A stretch of 64,000 bases of DNA from assembly GCA_019747905.1 (NCBI GenBank), contig JAIEQG010000041.1, positions 1-64,000 on the forward strand, in the 5' to 3' direction. A program made the translations under genes and the position numbers. Numbering within the stretch: the first letter of the stretch is position 1; each line of letters starts with the position of its first letter. The DNA is from Burkholderiales bacterium (GTDB taxonomy: Bacteria > Pseudomonadota > Gammaproteobacteria > Burkholderiales > Ga0077523). The notes under the pieces are model-generated. The model was not told the origin of the DNA. It did not search any database and saw only the letters and a program-made list of their open reading frames with translations. Shown here in pieces: positions 38,607 through 47,306 of this stretch.

Positions 38607-39473
38607 ATGAACCCCCTCGCACCCCCTTCCTTCCTCATCGGGCTCATCGGCGCCGGTATCCAGGCATCCCGTTCGCCGGCGATGCACGAACGCGAAGGTG
38701 CAGCGCACGGGTTTCGTTACTGGTATCGCTTGATCGACACCGACGTACTGCGCCTGGGACCGGAAGCGCTGCCTCAGCTGCTCGCCTCGGCCGAGCAGAT
38801 GGGCTTCTCGGGCCTCAACATCACGCATCCATTCAAGCAGGCCGTCATCGAGCATCTCACGGAACTCTCGGACGACGCGCGCGCGCTCGGCGCCGTGAAC
38901 ACGGTGCTGTTGCGCGACGGCAAACGCATCGGCCACAACACCGACTGGTCGGGCTTCGCGGCAGGTTTTCAGCGCGGTTTACCGGAGGCCGAGATCGATC
39001 GCGTAACGTTGCTCGGAGCCGGCGGCGCCGGAGCGGCCGTGGCTCACGCGCTGCTCACGCTCGGCGCCGGACATCTCGACGTCTTCGATGTGGACGGGGC
39101 TCGCGCGAGCCGTCTTGCCACGAACCTCGCCCTTCGCTTCAGCGACGAGCGCGTGACCGCGGTGACCGACCTGCGCAGTTCCGTCGAACTCGCGCAAGGG
39201 CTGGTGCACGCGACACCCACCGGCATGAAGGCGCATCCCGGCCTGCCCCTGCCGGCCGATTGGCTGCGCCCTGAACTGTGGGTGGCGGAGATCGTGTATT
39301 TCCCGCTGGAAACCGCGCTGCTGCAAGCGGCACGCAGCATCGGCTGCCGCACGCTCGACGGCGGCGGCATGGCCGTGTTCCAGGCGGTGGATGCCTTCCG
39401 GCTGTTCACCGGTGCCACGCCTGATCCGCAGCGCATGCTCGACCACTTCGCAGCCATGATGGCGCATTCATGA
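38607..39473 (+). CDS. Shikimate/quinate dehydrogenase (AroE family, NAD-type)
   Basis: The 288-residue protein belongs to the AroE/QsuD/YdiB superfamily. The substrate serines are in ASRSPAMHE (Ser21, Ser23), the catalytic Lys77 is in NITHPFKQ and Asp113 in HNTDWSGF. The nucleotide fold is LLGAGGAGAAVA, followed by DVFDVDGARA. The acidic DVD where biosynthetic AroE has the basic NRT motif suggests NAD rather than NADP. It resembles corynebacterial quinate/shikimate dehydrogenase more than E. coli AroE, so a catabolic role is plausible, though it may still be the only shikimate dehydrogenase. Its stop overlaps the MFS gene by ATGA. The start at 38607 follows the family pattern. Confidence 0.85.
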   Translation: MNPLAPPSFLIGLIGAGIQASRSPAMHEREGAAHGFRYWYRLIDTDVLRLGPEALPQLLASAEQMGFSGLNITHPFKQAVIEHLTELSDDARALGAVNTVLLRDGKRIGHNTDWSGFAAGFQRGLPEAEIDRVTLLGAGGAGAAVAHALLTLGAGHLDVFDVDGARASRLATNLALRFSDERVTAVTDLRSSVELAQGLVHATPTGMKAHPGLPLPADWLRPELWVAEIVYFPLETALLQAARSIGCRTLDGGGMAVFQAVDAFRLFTGATPDPQRMLDHFAAMMAHS

Positions 39474-40765
39474 CGACGAACGCAGCTTCGACGGCACGCC
39501 GCTCGCGCGCCCGCTTCGTGGTGCTGGCGCTGCTCGCGACCGGCACGATGATCAACTACCTCGACCGCACCGTACTCGGCATCGCGGCACCGGTGCTCAC
39601 CAAGGACCTGGGTCTGACGGCAGCGGTGATGGGCCTCGTCTTCTCGGCGTTCTCCTGGACCTACGCCTTCGCGCAGATTCCCGGCGGCCTGTTCCTCGAT
39701 CGCTTCGGCGCGCGCATCACGTACTTTTTCTCGGTGAGCCTCTGGTCGGTGTTCACCGTGCTGCAGGGCTTCGCCACCGGGCTCTATTCGCTGATCGCCT
39801 ACCGCTTCGGCTTGGGGTTCGCGGAAGCGCCATGCTTTCCCACCAACAGTCGCGTCGTCGCCACCTGGTTTCCGCAGCACGAACGCGCCCGCGCCACCGG
39901 CGTGTACACCGTGGGCGAATACCTCGGGCTCGCGTGCTTCAGCCCGGCGTTGATCTGGTTGATCGGTGCTTACGGCTGGCGCGCGCCGTTCTTCGCCACC
40001 GGCCTGGCGGGGCTCGTCTTTGCCCTGGTGTGGTGGGTGAAGTACCGCGAACCCCACGAGAGCAGGACCGTGAATCGGGCGGAGCTGGACTACATCGCTC
40101 AGGGCGGCGGGCTGGTCCCGCCACAGGCCGCGGGCGGTTCCTCGTTTTCGTGGGCGCGGGTGCGTGCGTTGCTGCGCTTCCGCCAGATCTGGGGCGCCTG
40201 CCTCGGCCAGTTCGGCGGCAACTCCACGCTGGTCTTCTTCCTCACGTGGTTTCCTACCTACCTCGCGACCGAACGTCAGATGGGCTGGATCAAGCTCGGC
40301 TTCTACGCCGTCATGCCGTTCCTGGCCGCCGCGGTGGGTGTGATGTTCGGCGGCTGGCTCTCCGACGCCCTGCTCCAGCGCACCGGCTCCGCCAATATCG
40401 CGCGCAAGCTCCCGATCATCGCCGGCCTGCTCGGCGCGTCCACCATCATTCTCGCCAACTTCGTCGACGGCGACTTGGCGGTGATCGCGATCCTCTCGAT
40501 CGCGTTCTTCGCCCAGGGCATGACCGGCCTCGGCTGGGCGCTGATCTCCGACATCGCGCCCAAGAACCTGATGGGCCTCACCGGCGGCGTGTTCAACTTT
40601 GCCGCCAACCTGGCAGGCATCATCACACCGGTAGTCATCGGCCTCATCGTCGGCCTGACCGGTTCGTTCCACTACGCGCTGGCCTACGTGGGGCTGGTCG
40701 CCCTGATGGGCGCAGCGTCCTACATCTTCGTGCTGGGCGACGTGAAGCGCATCGAGCTTCAGTAG
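39470..40765 (+). CDS. MFS transporter, anion:cation symporter (ACS) family
   Basis: The 431-residue inner-membrane protein has 12 predicted transmembrane segments and ACS-type features: TMINYLDRTVLGIAAP in helix 1, GGLFLDRFGAR in the loop 2-3, and FPTNSRVVATWFP. Family members import organic anions such as hexuronates, glucarate, phthalate or 4-hydroxybenzoate. Its coupling to the quinate/shikimate dehydrogenase gene suggests uptake of a related hydroaromatic acid; this is an inference. Its end overlaps the convergent msbA by seven bases. Confidence 0.88.
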   Translation: MTTNAASTARRSRARFVVLALLATGTMINYLDRTVLGIAAPVLTKDLGLTAAVMGLVFSAFSWTYAFAQIPGGLFLDRFGARITYFFSVSLWSVFTVLQGFATGLYSLIAYRFGLGFAEAPCFPTNSRVVATWFPQHERARATGVYTVGEYLGLACFSPALIWLIGAYGWRAPFFATGLAGLVFALVWWVKYREPHESRTVNRAELDYIAQGGGLVPPQAAGGSSFSWARVRALLRFRQIWGACLGQFGGNSTLVFFLTWFPTYLATERQMGWIKLGFYAVMPFLAAAVGVMFGGWLSDALLQRTGSANIARKLPIIAGLLGASTIILANFVDGDLAVIAILSIAFFAQGMTGLGWALISDIAPKNLMGLTGGVFNFAANLAGIITPVVIGLIVGLTGSFHYALAYVGLVALMGAASYIFVLGDVKRIELQ

Positions 40766-42588
40766 GGCTCGCGCGCCTTCACCGCGAGTTCCGCCTCCGG
40801 CTCCGGCAGCGACAACGCCGGTTGTTCAGGCGAAGCCGTCGGCGAATCGGTCCGGGCGAACTGGATGCGATGCAGCCGCGCATAGATGCCGTCGCGGGCC
40901 AGCAGTTCCGCATGCGTGCCGACTTCCGCGATGCGGCCCTGGTCGAGCACCACGATGCGGTCGGCGCCCTCGATGGTCGACAGGCGGTGCGCGATCACGA
41001 TGGTCGTGCGATTCTGCATCAGCGTCTCGAGCGCTGCCTGCACCAGACGCTCCGATTCCGAATCGAGTGCCGAAGTCGCCTCGTCGAGAATCAGCACCGG
41101 CGCATCCTTGAGCAGCGTCCGCGCGATGGCGAGCCGCTGGCGCTGCCCGCCGGACAGGCGTACGCCGTTCTCGCCGACGATGGTCTGCAGGCCCTGCGGC
41201 ATGTCGCGGATGAAGCCCATCGCGTTGGCGGCTTCTGCGGCCGCGATGATCTGGCTTTCGGTAGCATCGGCCTTCGCCCCGTAGGCGATGTTCGCGGCCA
41301 CGGTATCGTTGAACAGCGCGACATCCTGCGATACCAGCGCGATATTGGCGCGCAGGCTGGCGAGAGTCAGTTCGCCCACCTCATGACCGTCCAGCAGGAT
41401 GCGACCCGAAGTCGGCAGATAGAAACGCGGCACCAGGTTCGCGAACGTGGTCTTGCCGCCACCGGACGGGCCCACGAGCGCGATGGTCTCGCCGGCGCGG
41501 ATGTCGATGGACACGTCGTCCAGCGCGTACCGCTCGGCACGCGGGTACTTGAGAGTCACGCGGTCGAAGGTGAGTTCGCCGCGAGCCCGCTCGAGCGCGA
41601 TCGTGCCGTTGTCCGGCTCCGGCGGCGTGTCGAGCAGCGCGAAGATGCTCTCGGCCGCCGCCAGTCCCTTCTGCAACTGCTCGTTCACGCCGGTGATGCG
41701 CTTCAGCGGCTGCAGCAGCATCAGCATGGCGGCCACGAAGGAGACGAAGCCGCCCACCGTGGTCTCGTTGGCAGCCGACTGCCGGCCCACGAGCATGATG
41801 ACGAACGCCAGCGCGATCGCGGCGAGGAGCTGCACGATGGAAGTATTCGCGGTGGCGGAGGCTGCGTACTTCATGCTGAACTTGCGCACGCGGTTGGCGC
41901 TTTCGCGGAAACGCGAGATCTCGTAGTCCGCGCCGCCGAAGATCTTCACCACCTTCTGGCAATCGATACCTTCCTGAAGTACCTGGGTGGTGTCGCCCAT
42001 GGCCTGCTGCACTTCCCGTCCGACGCGCCGCAGCCGGCGGCTGAAGAGTCGCACGATCAGCGTGATGAGCGGTGCCACCACAAGCGTGATCAGGGTCAGT
42101 TTCCAGTTGAGCCAGAACAGCCAGCCGAGCAGGCCGACGATGGCGATGCTGTCCTTGATGGACACCGTAACGGCCGACGTGGCGGCGGAGGTCACCTGGG
42201 TGACATCGTAGGTGACCTTGGAGACGAGAGTGCCGCTGCCGTGATCGTCGTAGAAACCCGCCGGCAGTTGCATCAGCTTGCGGAACATCGCATCGCGCAG
42301 GTCGAGCACGACGCGGCTCGCCACCCAGTTCGAGCAGTAGTTCTCGACGAAGTTGGCGCTGCCGCGCACCAGGAACAGGCCGACCAGCAGCACCGGCATC
42401 CACGTCATCAGCCACGGATCCTTGTCGACGAAAGTCCCGTCGAGCAGCGGCTTCATCATGGCCGGCAGCGCCGGTTCGGTCAGCGCCGCGATGGTGGTGC
42501 CGAACACGGACGCGAGGAACACGCGCCAATGCGGTTTGACGTAGGACAGCAGGCGCAGATAGAGCTGCCGGCTCGTGAGCGTCGACAT
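40759..42588 (-). CDS. msbA: Lipid A export ATP-binding/permease protein MsbA
   Basis: MsbA flips lipid A-core across the inner membrane. The 609-residue half-transporter has a six-helix membrane domain (about 20-320) and one ABC domain with Walker A GPSGGGKTT, signature LSGGQRQRLAIAR, Walker B VLILDEATSAL and the switch His in IVIAHRLST. A Pro/Glu-rich tail follows residue 585. It is a lone leftward gene with a small hairpin (42611-42631) before its start. Confidence 0.93.
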   Translation of the reverse strand: MSTLTSRQLYLRLLSYVKPHWRVFLASVFGTTIAALTEPALPAMMKPLLDGTFVDKDPWLMTWMPVLLVGLFLVRGSANFVENYCSNWVASRVVLDLRDAMFRKLMQLPAGFYDDHGSGTLVSKVTYDVTQVTSAATSAVTVSIKDSIAIVGLLGWLFWLNWKLTLITLVVAPLITLIVRLFSRRLRRVGREVQQAMGDTTQVLQEGIDCQKVVKIFGGADYEISRFRESANRVRKFSMKYAASATANTSIVQLLAAIALAFVIMLVGRQSAANETTVGGFVSFVAAMLMLLQPLKRITGVNEQLQKGLAAAESIFALLDTPPEPDNGTIALERARGELTFDRVTLKYPRAERYALDDVSIDIRAGETIALVGPSGGGKTTFANLVPRFYLPTSGRILLDGHEVGELTLASLRANIALVSQDVALFNDTVAANIAYGAKADATESQIIAAAEAANAMGFIRDMPQGLQTIVGENGVRLSGGQRQRLAIARTLLKDAPVLILDEATSALDSESERLVQAALETLMQNRTTIVIAHRLSTIEGADRIVVLDQGRIAEVGTHAELLARDGIYARLHRIQFARTDSPTASPEQPALSLPEPEAELAVKAREPY

Positions 42589-42607
42589 GAGGGGCGACGA
42601 TAGCAGA

Positions 42608-42640
42608 GTTGCCGCGCCGCCCCAACGCGGCTGGGGACTT
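42608..42640 (-). repeat. Dispersed hairpin repeat, short copy E
   Basis: On the minus strand GCCGCG-TTGGGGCGG-CGCGGC shares the TTGGGGCGG loop of the other copies, with different but paired arms. It lies between the btuB stop and the msbA ATG (22 bases upstream of the start). Confidence 0.5.
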
Positions 42641-42642
42641 CG

Positions 42643-44613
42643 CTAGCGGTTGCCGAAGCGCAGCTCGGCGGTGATGAGCAGAGTCCGGTCCGCGGCCGGA
42701 TAGGCGTTGAAGGCGTTGCCGGGGGTGAACTGGTCGAGAATCGCGTACGAGTAGTAATACACGTCGGTCACGTTCAACACGCTCGCCCGCAGCGTGAGCG
42801 GTCCGCGGGTCCAGGCAGCGTTGACGTCGAGCAGGGTGTAGTTCGGCATCTTGCGATCGAAGCTGTTGGACTGATCGCCGTCGTAGCGCTGTTCGCCGAC
42901 GAACGTCACGATCGCGTTCACCAGCCAGGCTTCGGCAGGTCGCCAGGCGAGCGACGCACCGGCCTTGTGGCGGGGCACCAGGGGTATCTCGTTGCCGGTG
43001 ACGTCGATGCCCGAGAACGTGCCGGAGCGGAACTCGGCTTCGGTGTATGCGTAGCGGATCCCGGCTTCCCAATGCTGCCCTAGCATCGTGCTGCCGTCGA
43101 ACTCCAGCCCGGTGCGGCGCGTCGGCGGCAGATTGACGTTCTGACCGGAGAAGGCCGACAGCGCGAACGGCACGAACATGATCTCGTTCTCGAGACGCGA
43201 CTGGAAGACCGCGAGCCGCGCGCGGCTGCCCGGCTGCGTGAACTGCACGCCGATCTCGGCATCGCGCGAGGTCTGGGGCTCCAGCAGATTGGGCAATCCG
43301 AAGCCGAAGCTGCGGATCTCATCCACCACCGGCAGGCGGAAGCTGCGGCCGATCTTGCCGTGGACCGACCAGTCCTCTCCGAGCGCCTGCCGCAGCGCCA
43401 ATTCGGTCGCGTTGACGGTCCGCACCTGCTGGGAGGTCTGGGTTTCGGTGAGAGTGGTGTCGACCCGCTGCGTGCGCGCCCCCACACTCACGATGGTGCG
43501 AGTCGGGAACTCGAGGGTGTCCTGGAAGTAGAGCGCGGCATTTTCCTGTTCCGACGTACCGAAGTAGCCGAAGGAGGAGATGGTGTTGTTGAAATTCCAC
43601 CGGTCCCAGTCGGCACCCAGCACCAGGCTGTTCTGCGCGTAACCGATATCGAACGGAATGCGCACGCGCGGCGAGACCCCGGTGACACGCCCATTGATAT
43701 CGTTGTTGCCACCGAACTGGAACGTCCGCGACTTGCGCTCGCGATGGGTGACATCCACGGCCAGCTCGACGCTGCCGGCGCGTTGCGTGGTGCCGAGAGT
43801 CACGCGCGTATCGTCCAGGGACGCATAGTCGTTGGGATTGGTCGCGCCGCGCCGATCGCTCGTGAGTTGCGCCTCGGTACGGGCACCGGGCAGGCCGAGT
43901 TCCTGCGAGCCCTTGGAGAACTTGAGCGACACCGGACCACGATCGCCGAACCAGGTCAGCTCGCCCGCCACGTTCTCCTGTGTGAGGGCGTTGTTGCGGC
44001 GGTAATTGTCGGTGGATAGCCGGGCTGCGTTGAGCCCCAGGCCGAAGCGCTCGGTCGCGAGGTTGATGCCCGCGGAAGCGCCGAGGGTGTCGTAGGAGCC
44101 GGCCGTGGCCGCGATCTGGGCCGAGCGCTCTTCCGGTTTCGGGCCGCGCGTGATGATGTTTACCGTGCCGCCGGTGGCGCCACTGCCGTACAGCACCGCG
44201 CCGCTCGAGCGCAGGATCTCGATGCGCTCCACGGTCCCGAGCGAGATGGATGCAAGATCCGCGGGCGTGAGTTCGTTCTCCGAGATGCGCTGGCCGTTGA
44301 CCAGTACCAGCGTGTTCTGGTCGCCGGTGATGCCGAAACCGCGCAGGTCGATCTGCCGGTTCGGACTGCCGGAGTTGTCGCGGACGGTGAAGCCGACTTC
44401 GCGGCTCAACACCTCGGGCAGAGTGCGTGCGCCACTGTCCCGAATCTCTTCGGCCGTGATCACCGTGACACCAATGGGCGTCTCGCCCGCCGGTCGCTCG
44501 AAGCGATCGGCCGTGACGACGACCCCGGGCGCCGCGAAATCTCCTTCGGCGAACGCACCGATCGGCGCCCCCCACACCAAGGCCATGGCCGCAGCCCTGC
44601 AACGCAATGACAT
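42643..44613 (-). CDS. btuB: TonB-dependent outer-membrane receptor, probable vitamin B12 receptor
   Basis: The 656-residue protein has a signal peptide (LRCRAAAMALVWGAPIGAFA), a TonB box-like VVVTADRF, a plug domain (about 30-145; QIDLRGFGITGDQNTLVLV, GSGATGGTVNIITRGP) and a 22-strand barrel ending in RFGNR. The product should take up a scarce ligand from outside using TonB energy. A cobalamin riboswitch directly upstream points to vitamin B12 or another corrinoid as ligand. The ATG at 44613 is chosen over the GTG at 44649 because GGGG lies eight bases upstream and the signal peptide starts there. Confidence 0.88.
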   Translation of the reverse strand: MSLRCRAAAMALVWGAPIGAFAEGDFAAPGVVVTADRFERPAGETPIGVTVITAEEIRDSGARTLPEVLSREVGFTVRDNSGSPNRQIDLRGFGITGDQNTLVLVNGQRISENELTPADLASISLGTVERIEILRSSGAVLYGSGATGGTVNIITRGPKPEERSAQIAATAGSYDTLGASAGINLATERFGLGLNAARLSTDNYRRNNALTQENVAGELTWFGDRGPVSLKFSKGSQELGLPGARTEAQLTSDRRGATNPNDYASLDDTRVTLGTTQRAGSVELAVDVTHRERKSRTFQFGGNNDINGRVTGVSPRVRIPFDIGYAQNSLVLGADWDRWNFNNTISSFGYFGTSEQENAALYFQDTLEFPTRTIVSVGARTQRVDTTLTETQTSQQVRTVNATELALRQALGEDWSVHGKIGRSFRLPVVDEIRSFGFGLPNLLEPQTSRDAEIGVQFTQPGSRARLAVFQSRLENEIMFVPFALSAFSGQNVNLPPTRRTGLEFDGSTMLGQHWEAGIRYAYTEAEFRSGTFSGIDVTGNEIPLVPRHKAGASLAWRPAEAWLVNAIVTFVGEQRYDGDQSNSFDRKMPNYTLLDVNAAWTRGPLTLRASVLNVTDVYYYSYAILDQFTPGNAFNAYPAADRTLLITAELRFGNR

Positions 44614-44744
44614 CCTGGCACCCCTGCCGCAATGGCATGCCCGCCGCACGCCGTGATTCGGAACGGCAAGTCACTTTGGGGGCTGCACGCGGCGAACTCG
44701 CCGGTTCGCCGCCGGTGCCCGCCGCCCGCGGGTTCGTGCCGGTG

Positions 44745-44957
44745 GAATCCCAGGCCGGTATCCGGGCTCACGAGACCAGGTGCGTCGCCTTCCCATCGGG
44801 TGTCCGCCGGGGTTCGCTTCCCCGGGGGACACAGGCCGACAGTGGCGCCGTGACACACCCATCCTCGCTGACCGTTGCGGGGGCAGCACAGGAATCGCGG
44901 CAGGGCCGCTCACCTGTTTCCCGTTTACCCCGGCCGAGAATCCGGCGCGGGCACCTG
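44745..44957 (-). promoter_or_regulatory. Cobalamin riboswitch
   Basis: The minus strand shows the conserved blocks in order: GGTGCC (44956-44951), GGGAAACAGGTGAG, GCTGCCCCCGCAACGG, GGGAAGGCG and the B12-box-type AGCCCGGATACCGGCC (44768-44753). The order and spacing match the cobalamin aptamer family. It should lower btuB expression when adenosyl- or methylcobalamin is bound. About 130 bases of leader remain before the btuB ATG and may hold the expression platform. Confidence 0.93.
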
Positions 44958-45097
44958 AAATCCGGGGTGGAGTGTACGACGAAAGCTGAGCCAGACTTCA
45001 CGATCCGGCCCCGGGGCGTCGTCCGCGCCCGGGATGCCCCTGTGCGGCAGATGCTGCCGGATTCTGACGAACAGGATGCAGAACGTCTCGTTGTGCG

Positions 45098-45127
45098 TTG
45101 ACTCGTATAGTTTTTGCTCAGTATAGT
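45098..45127 (+). promoter_or_regulatory. Sigma-70 promoter of the zapA operon
   Basis: TTGACT (45098-45103) and TATAGT (45122-45127) are separated by 18 bp, a good match to the consensus, 84 bases before the start of the small coiled-coil gene. Confidence 0.7.
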
Positions 45128-45133
45128 CGTTGG

Positions 45134-45208
45134 AATGAAACAGCCCCCACGCGCGCTACGTTTGCCGGCCCTCACCCGGGCCTGCCTTGGGGCGGCCGAG
45201 CAGCATTG
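45134..45208 (+). repeat. Dispersed hairpin repeat, copy F
   Basis: It begins GAATGAAACAGCCCCCACG like copy B and ends with CTGC-CTTGGGGCGGCCGA-GCAG just before the ATG at 45211. The middle is diverged. It is transcribed in the leader of the zapA operon. Confidence 0.6.
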
Positions 45209-45210
45209 AA

Positions 45211-45411
45211 ATGGAATCCGAACTCAATTCCCTCGACGATCGTATCCAGCAACTGATCCGGGTCGCCGAACGGCTGCGCTCGGAGAACGGCGAGTTGCGC
45301 CAGCAGCTCGCCGCCTCGCTGAGCGAAGGCAAGCTGCTGCGCGATCGCATGACCGCTGCGCGTCTGCGGCTCGAAGGCGTGTTGACGCGGCTGCCGGCCG
45401 ATAGCGAATGA
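45211..45411 (+). CDS. Small coiled-coil protein, ZapB/DUF904-like
   Basis: The 66-residue protein is a single heptad-repeat helix (DDRIQQLIRVAERLRSEN, later REQLAASL-type leucine positions), similar in size and position to the ZapB-like proteins found before zapA in betaproteobacteria. It may act in the division ring with ZapA. Its TGA overlaps the zapA ATG (ATGA). Confidence 0.75.
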   Translation: MESELNSLDDRIQQLIRVAERLRSENGELRQQLAASLSEGKLLRDRMTAARLRLEGVLTRLPADSE

Positions 45412-45719
45412 GCGACGAAGCCAAGTCGTTGGACGTACAGATCCTCGGGCGCGATTTCCGTGTCGCGTGTACCGACGAGGAGAAGCCCGAACTCTTGCGC
45501 GCGGTCGACTTTCTCGACCAGAAGATGCGCGACATCCGCGATCAGGGCAAGGTGCTGGGCACCGAGCGCATCGCCGTGATGGCGGCACTCAACATCGCCC
45601 ATGAACTGCTCACGACACGCGTGCCCGGTGGATTTGATGTGGGCGAGGTGAAGCGTAGAATGCGCAGCATGCAGTCGGCGATCGACGCAGCTCTGTCCAG
45701 TCAGGACGAGTTGTTCTGA
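45408..45719 (+). CDS. zapA: Cell division protein ZapA
   Basis: ZapA promotes FtsZ protofilament bundling. The 103-residue product has the globular head (LDVQILGRDFRVACTDEE, then LRAVDFLDQKMRDIRDQGK) and a C-terminal coiled coil ending LSSQDELF. Length and motifs are typical. It is followed by 6S RNA, the conserved order in this class. Confidence 0.95.
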   Translation: MSDEAKSLDVQILGRDFRVACTDEEKPELLRAVDFLDQKMRDIRDQGKVLGTERIAVMAALNIAHELLTTRVPGGFDVGEVKRRMRSMQSAIDAALSSQDELF

Positions 45720-45774
45720 AGTCGCCGGCGGCTGCGAAACATCGAAGGCGTCGCGCAACGCGGCGTCGAGAAGC

Positions 45775-45956
45775 TTCGCTCCCTGCGGTGTTCGCCCAGG
45801 CCGATGTTCTCTGAACCAATGCAATTCGTAGCGTTGCGACCCAGTCGGCGCCTTTGTGCGCGTCCCACGCGGACGTACCTGCGGCGCCCGGATCGCAACC
45901 ACTCTTGAACCGCCCGGTTCAGGAGACCCGGCCAAACGGCATTTGCGGGGGGCACC
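45775..45956 (+). ncRNA. ssrS: 6S RNA
   Basis: The region between zapA and the EVE gene is not coding but folds as a long rod. GCTCCCTGCGG (from 45778) pairs with the distal GCGGGGGGC (45945-45953), with matching segments such as TGTTCGCC and GCCGATGTTCTCTGA in between, and CTTGAACC/GGTTCAGG near the 3' side. The conserved zapA-6S order supports the call. 6S RNA mimics an open promoter and sequesters sigma-70 RNA polymerase in stationary phase. Ends are approximate. Confidence 0.85.
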
Positions 45957-45968
45957 TTTTGAGCCCCA

Positions 45969-45998
45969 GGAGAGGCGGAGATCCCGCCTCTCCGCGTT
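45969..45998 (+). terminator. Hairpin after 6S RNA
   Basis: GGAGAGGCGG (45969-45978) pairs perfectly with CCGCCTCTCC (45984-45993); the downstream tract is only CGCGTTT. It may end the 6S transcript or simply separate it from the EVE gene. Confidence 0.5.
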
Positions 45999-46020
45999 TG
46001 TCGATCAAGACTGGTCCTGC

Positions 46021-46476
46021 ATGCGTCACTGGTTGATGAAGTCCGAACCCGACGAGGTCAGCGTCGATGACCTCGCGGGCATGCCGAAGCAGACCGTGGC
46101 GTGGTTCGGTGTCCGCAACTACCAGGCGCGCAACTACATGCGCGACCAGATGCAGGTGGGCGACCCGGTGCTGTTCTACCACTCGAGCTGCCCGGAGCCC
46201 GGCATCGTGGGCATCGCCAAGGTGGCGAGCAAGCCCTACCCCGACGACACGCAGTTCGACAAGAAGAGTCCTTACTACGATCCGAAAGCCAAGCGCGAGG
46301 AACCGCGCTGGATGCTGGTCGACGTCAAGCTGGTGAAGAAGACCCGGCTCATCGGGCTCCCGGAACTGCGCAGCCATCCGGAGCTCGCGAGGATGACCAT
46401 CCTGCAGCGCGGCAACCGGCTCTCGATCACGCCGGTTACGCCCGAGGAGTGGAGTTTCATCGAATCGCTGCTGTGA
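46021..46476 (+). CDS. EVE domain-containing protein
   Basis: The 151-residue protein starts MRHWLMKSEPDEVSVDDL and contains the EVE (PUA-like) fold: TVAWFGVRNYQARNYMRDQM, VLFYHSSC, and PRWMLVDVKLVKK. EVE domains bind modified bases in nucleic acids; the stand-alone form here has no fused partner. Position after zapA-6S is conserved in betaproteobacteria. It is followed four bases later by the permease gene. Confidence 0.9.
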   Translation: MRHWLMKSEPDEVSVDDLAGMPKQTVAWFGVRNYQARNYMRDQMQVGDPVLFYHSSCPEPGIVGIAKVASKPYPDDTQFDKKSPYYDPKAKREEPRWMLVDVKLVKKTRLIGLPELRSHPELARMTILQRGNRLSITPVTPEEWSFIESLL

Positions 46477-46480
46477 CTTC

Positions 46481-47299
46481 GTGCTTGCGCAGGTGATCGA
46501 CTTCTCGACGTGGTGGCTGGCCTACCCCGCGATGGGCTTGTTCGCAGGGTTCTTCGCGGGCCTGCTCGGCGTGGGCGGCGGGATGATCCTCGTGACGCTC
46601 ATGGTCATGGTTTTCAACGCCCAGGGCTTCCCGGCCGATCGCGTGATGCACCTGGCGCTCGGCACCTCCATGGCGACGATCATCTTCACGTCGATCAAGA
46701 GCGCGTGGTCGCATCACGGCCACGGCGCGGTGCGCTGGGACATCGCGCGCAGCACGGCATTCGGTCTGGTAGCCGGCACATTGCTGGGCACCGCGATCGC
46801 CGAGCAGTTCCGGTCGAAGTGGCTCGCGATGGTGTTCGTCGCGTTCGTGATCTACTCCGCCGTCAACATGATGATGGATCTCAAGCCGAAGCCGTCGCGG
46901 CAACTTCCAGGGCCGTTCGGCCTGCAGGTGAGTGCCGGCATCGTCGGCGTGCTGTCGGCGCTGGTGGGGGCGGGTGGCGGTTTCGTGAGCATTCCGCTGA
47001 TGAGCCTGTGCAACGTACCCATGCGCCAGTGTGTCGCCACGTCCGCGGCGCTCGGTCTGCCGATTGCGATCGCGGGAACCGTCGGCTATCTCTGGACCGG
47101 CATGGGCAAGGACCACTTGCCGCCCTATTCCATCGGTTACGTCTACCTGCCGGCGTTCGTCGGCATCGTGCTCGGCACGTTCGTCACCGTGCCGATCGGC
47201 GCGAAGCTCGCGCACACGCTGCCGATACCGAAACTGAAGCGCGTGTTTGCCGTGGTACTGACGATCCTCGCCGGGAAGATGCTCTACGGGTTGCTCTGA
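46481..47299 (+). CDS. TauE/SafE family sulfite exporter-like permease (TSUP)
   Basis: The 272-residue polytopic protein begins at a GTG and has eight hydrophobic segments in two related halves, each with the Gly-rich TSUP motif (GFFAGLLGVGGGMILV near 21-36; SALVGAGGGFVSIPLM near 160-175). Family members move sulfite, sulfoacetate or related anions; the substrate is unknown. It is probably cotranscribed with the EVE gene and convergent with the cytochrome c gene. Confidence 0.88.
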   Translation: MLAQVIDFSTWWLAYPAMGLFAGFFAGLLGVGGGMILVTLMVMVFNAQGFPADRVMHLALGTSMATIIFTSIKSAWSHHGHGAVRWDIARSTAFGLVAGTLLGTAIAEQFRSKWLAMVFVAFVIYSAVNMMMDLKPKPSRQLPGPFGLQVSAGIVGVLSALVGAGGGFVSIPLMSLCNVPMRQCVATSAALGLPIAIAGTVGYLWTGMGKDHLPPYSIGYVYLPAFVGIVLGTFVTVPIGAKLAHTLPIPKLKRVFAVVLTILAGKMLYGLL

Positions 47300-47306
47300 G
47301 CCGCTG

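Noticed and set aside
39832-42603. A 923-codon plus-strand frame spanning the MFS gene and the antisense of msbA
   Set aside because: It begins out of frame in the MFS gene and continues antisense to msbA; no domain is visible.
45720-46020. Longer coding start for the EVE gene (in-frame ATG at 45856)
   Set aside because: This stretch is the 6S RNA; the conserved EVE sequence starts at the ATG at 46021.
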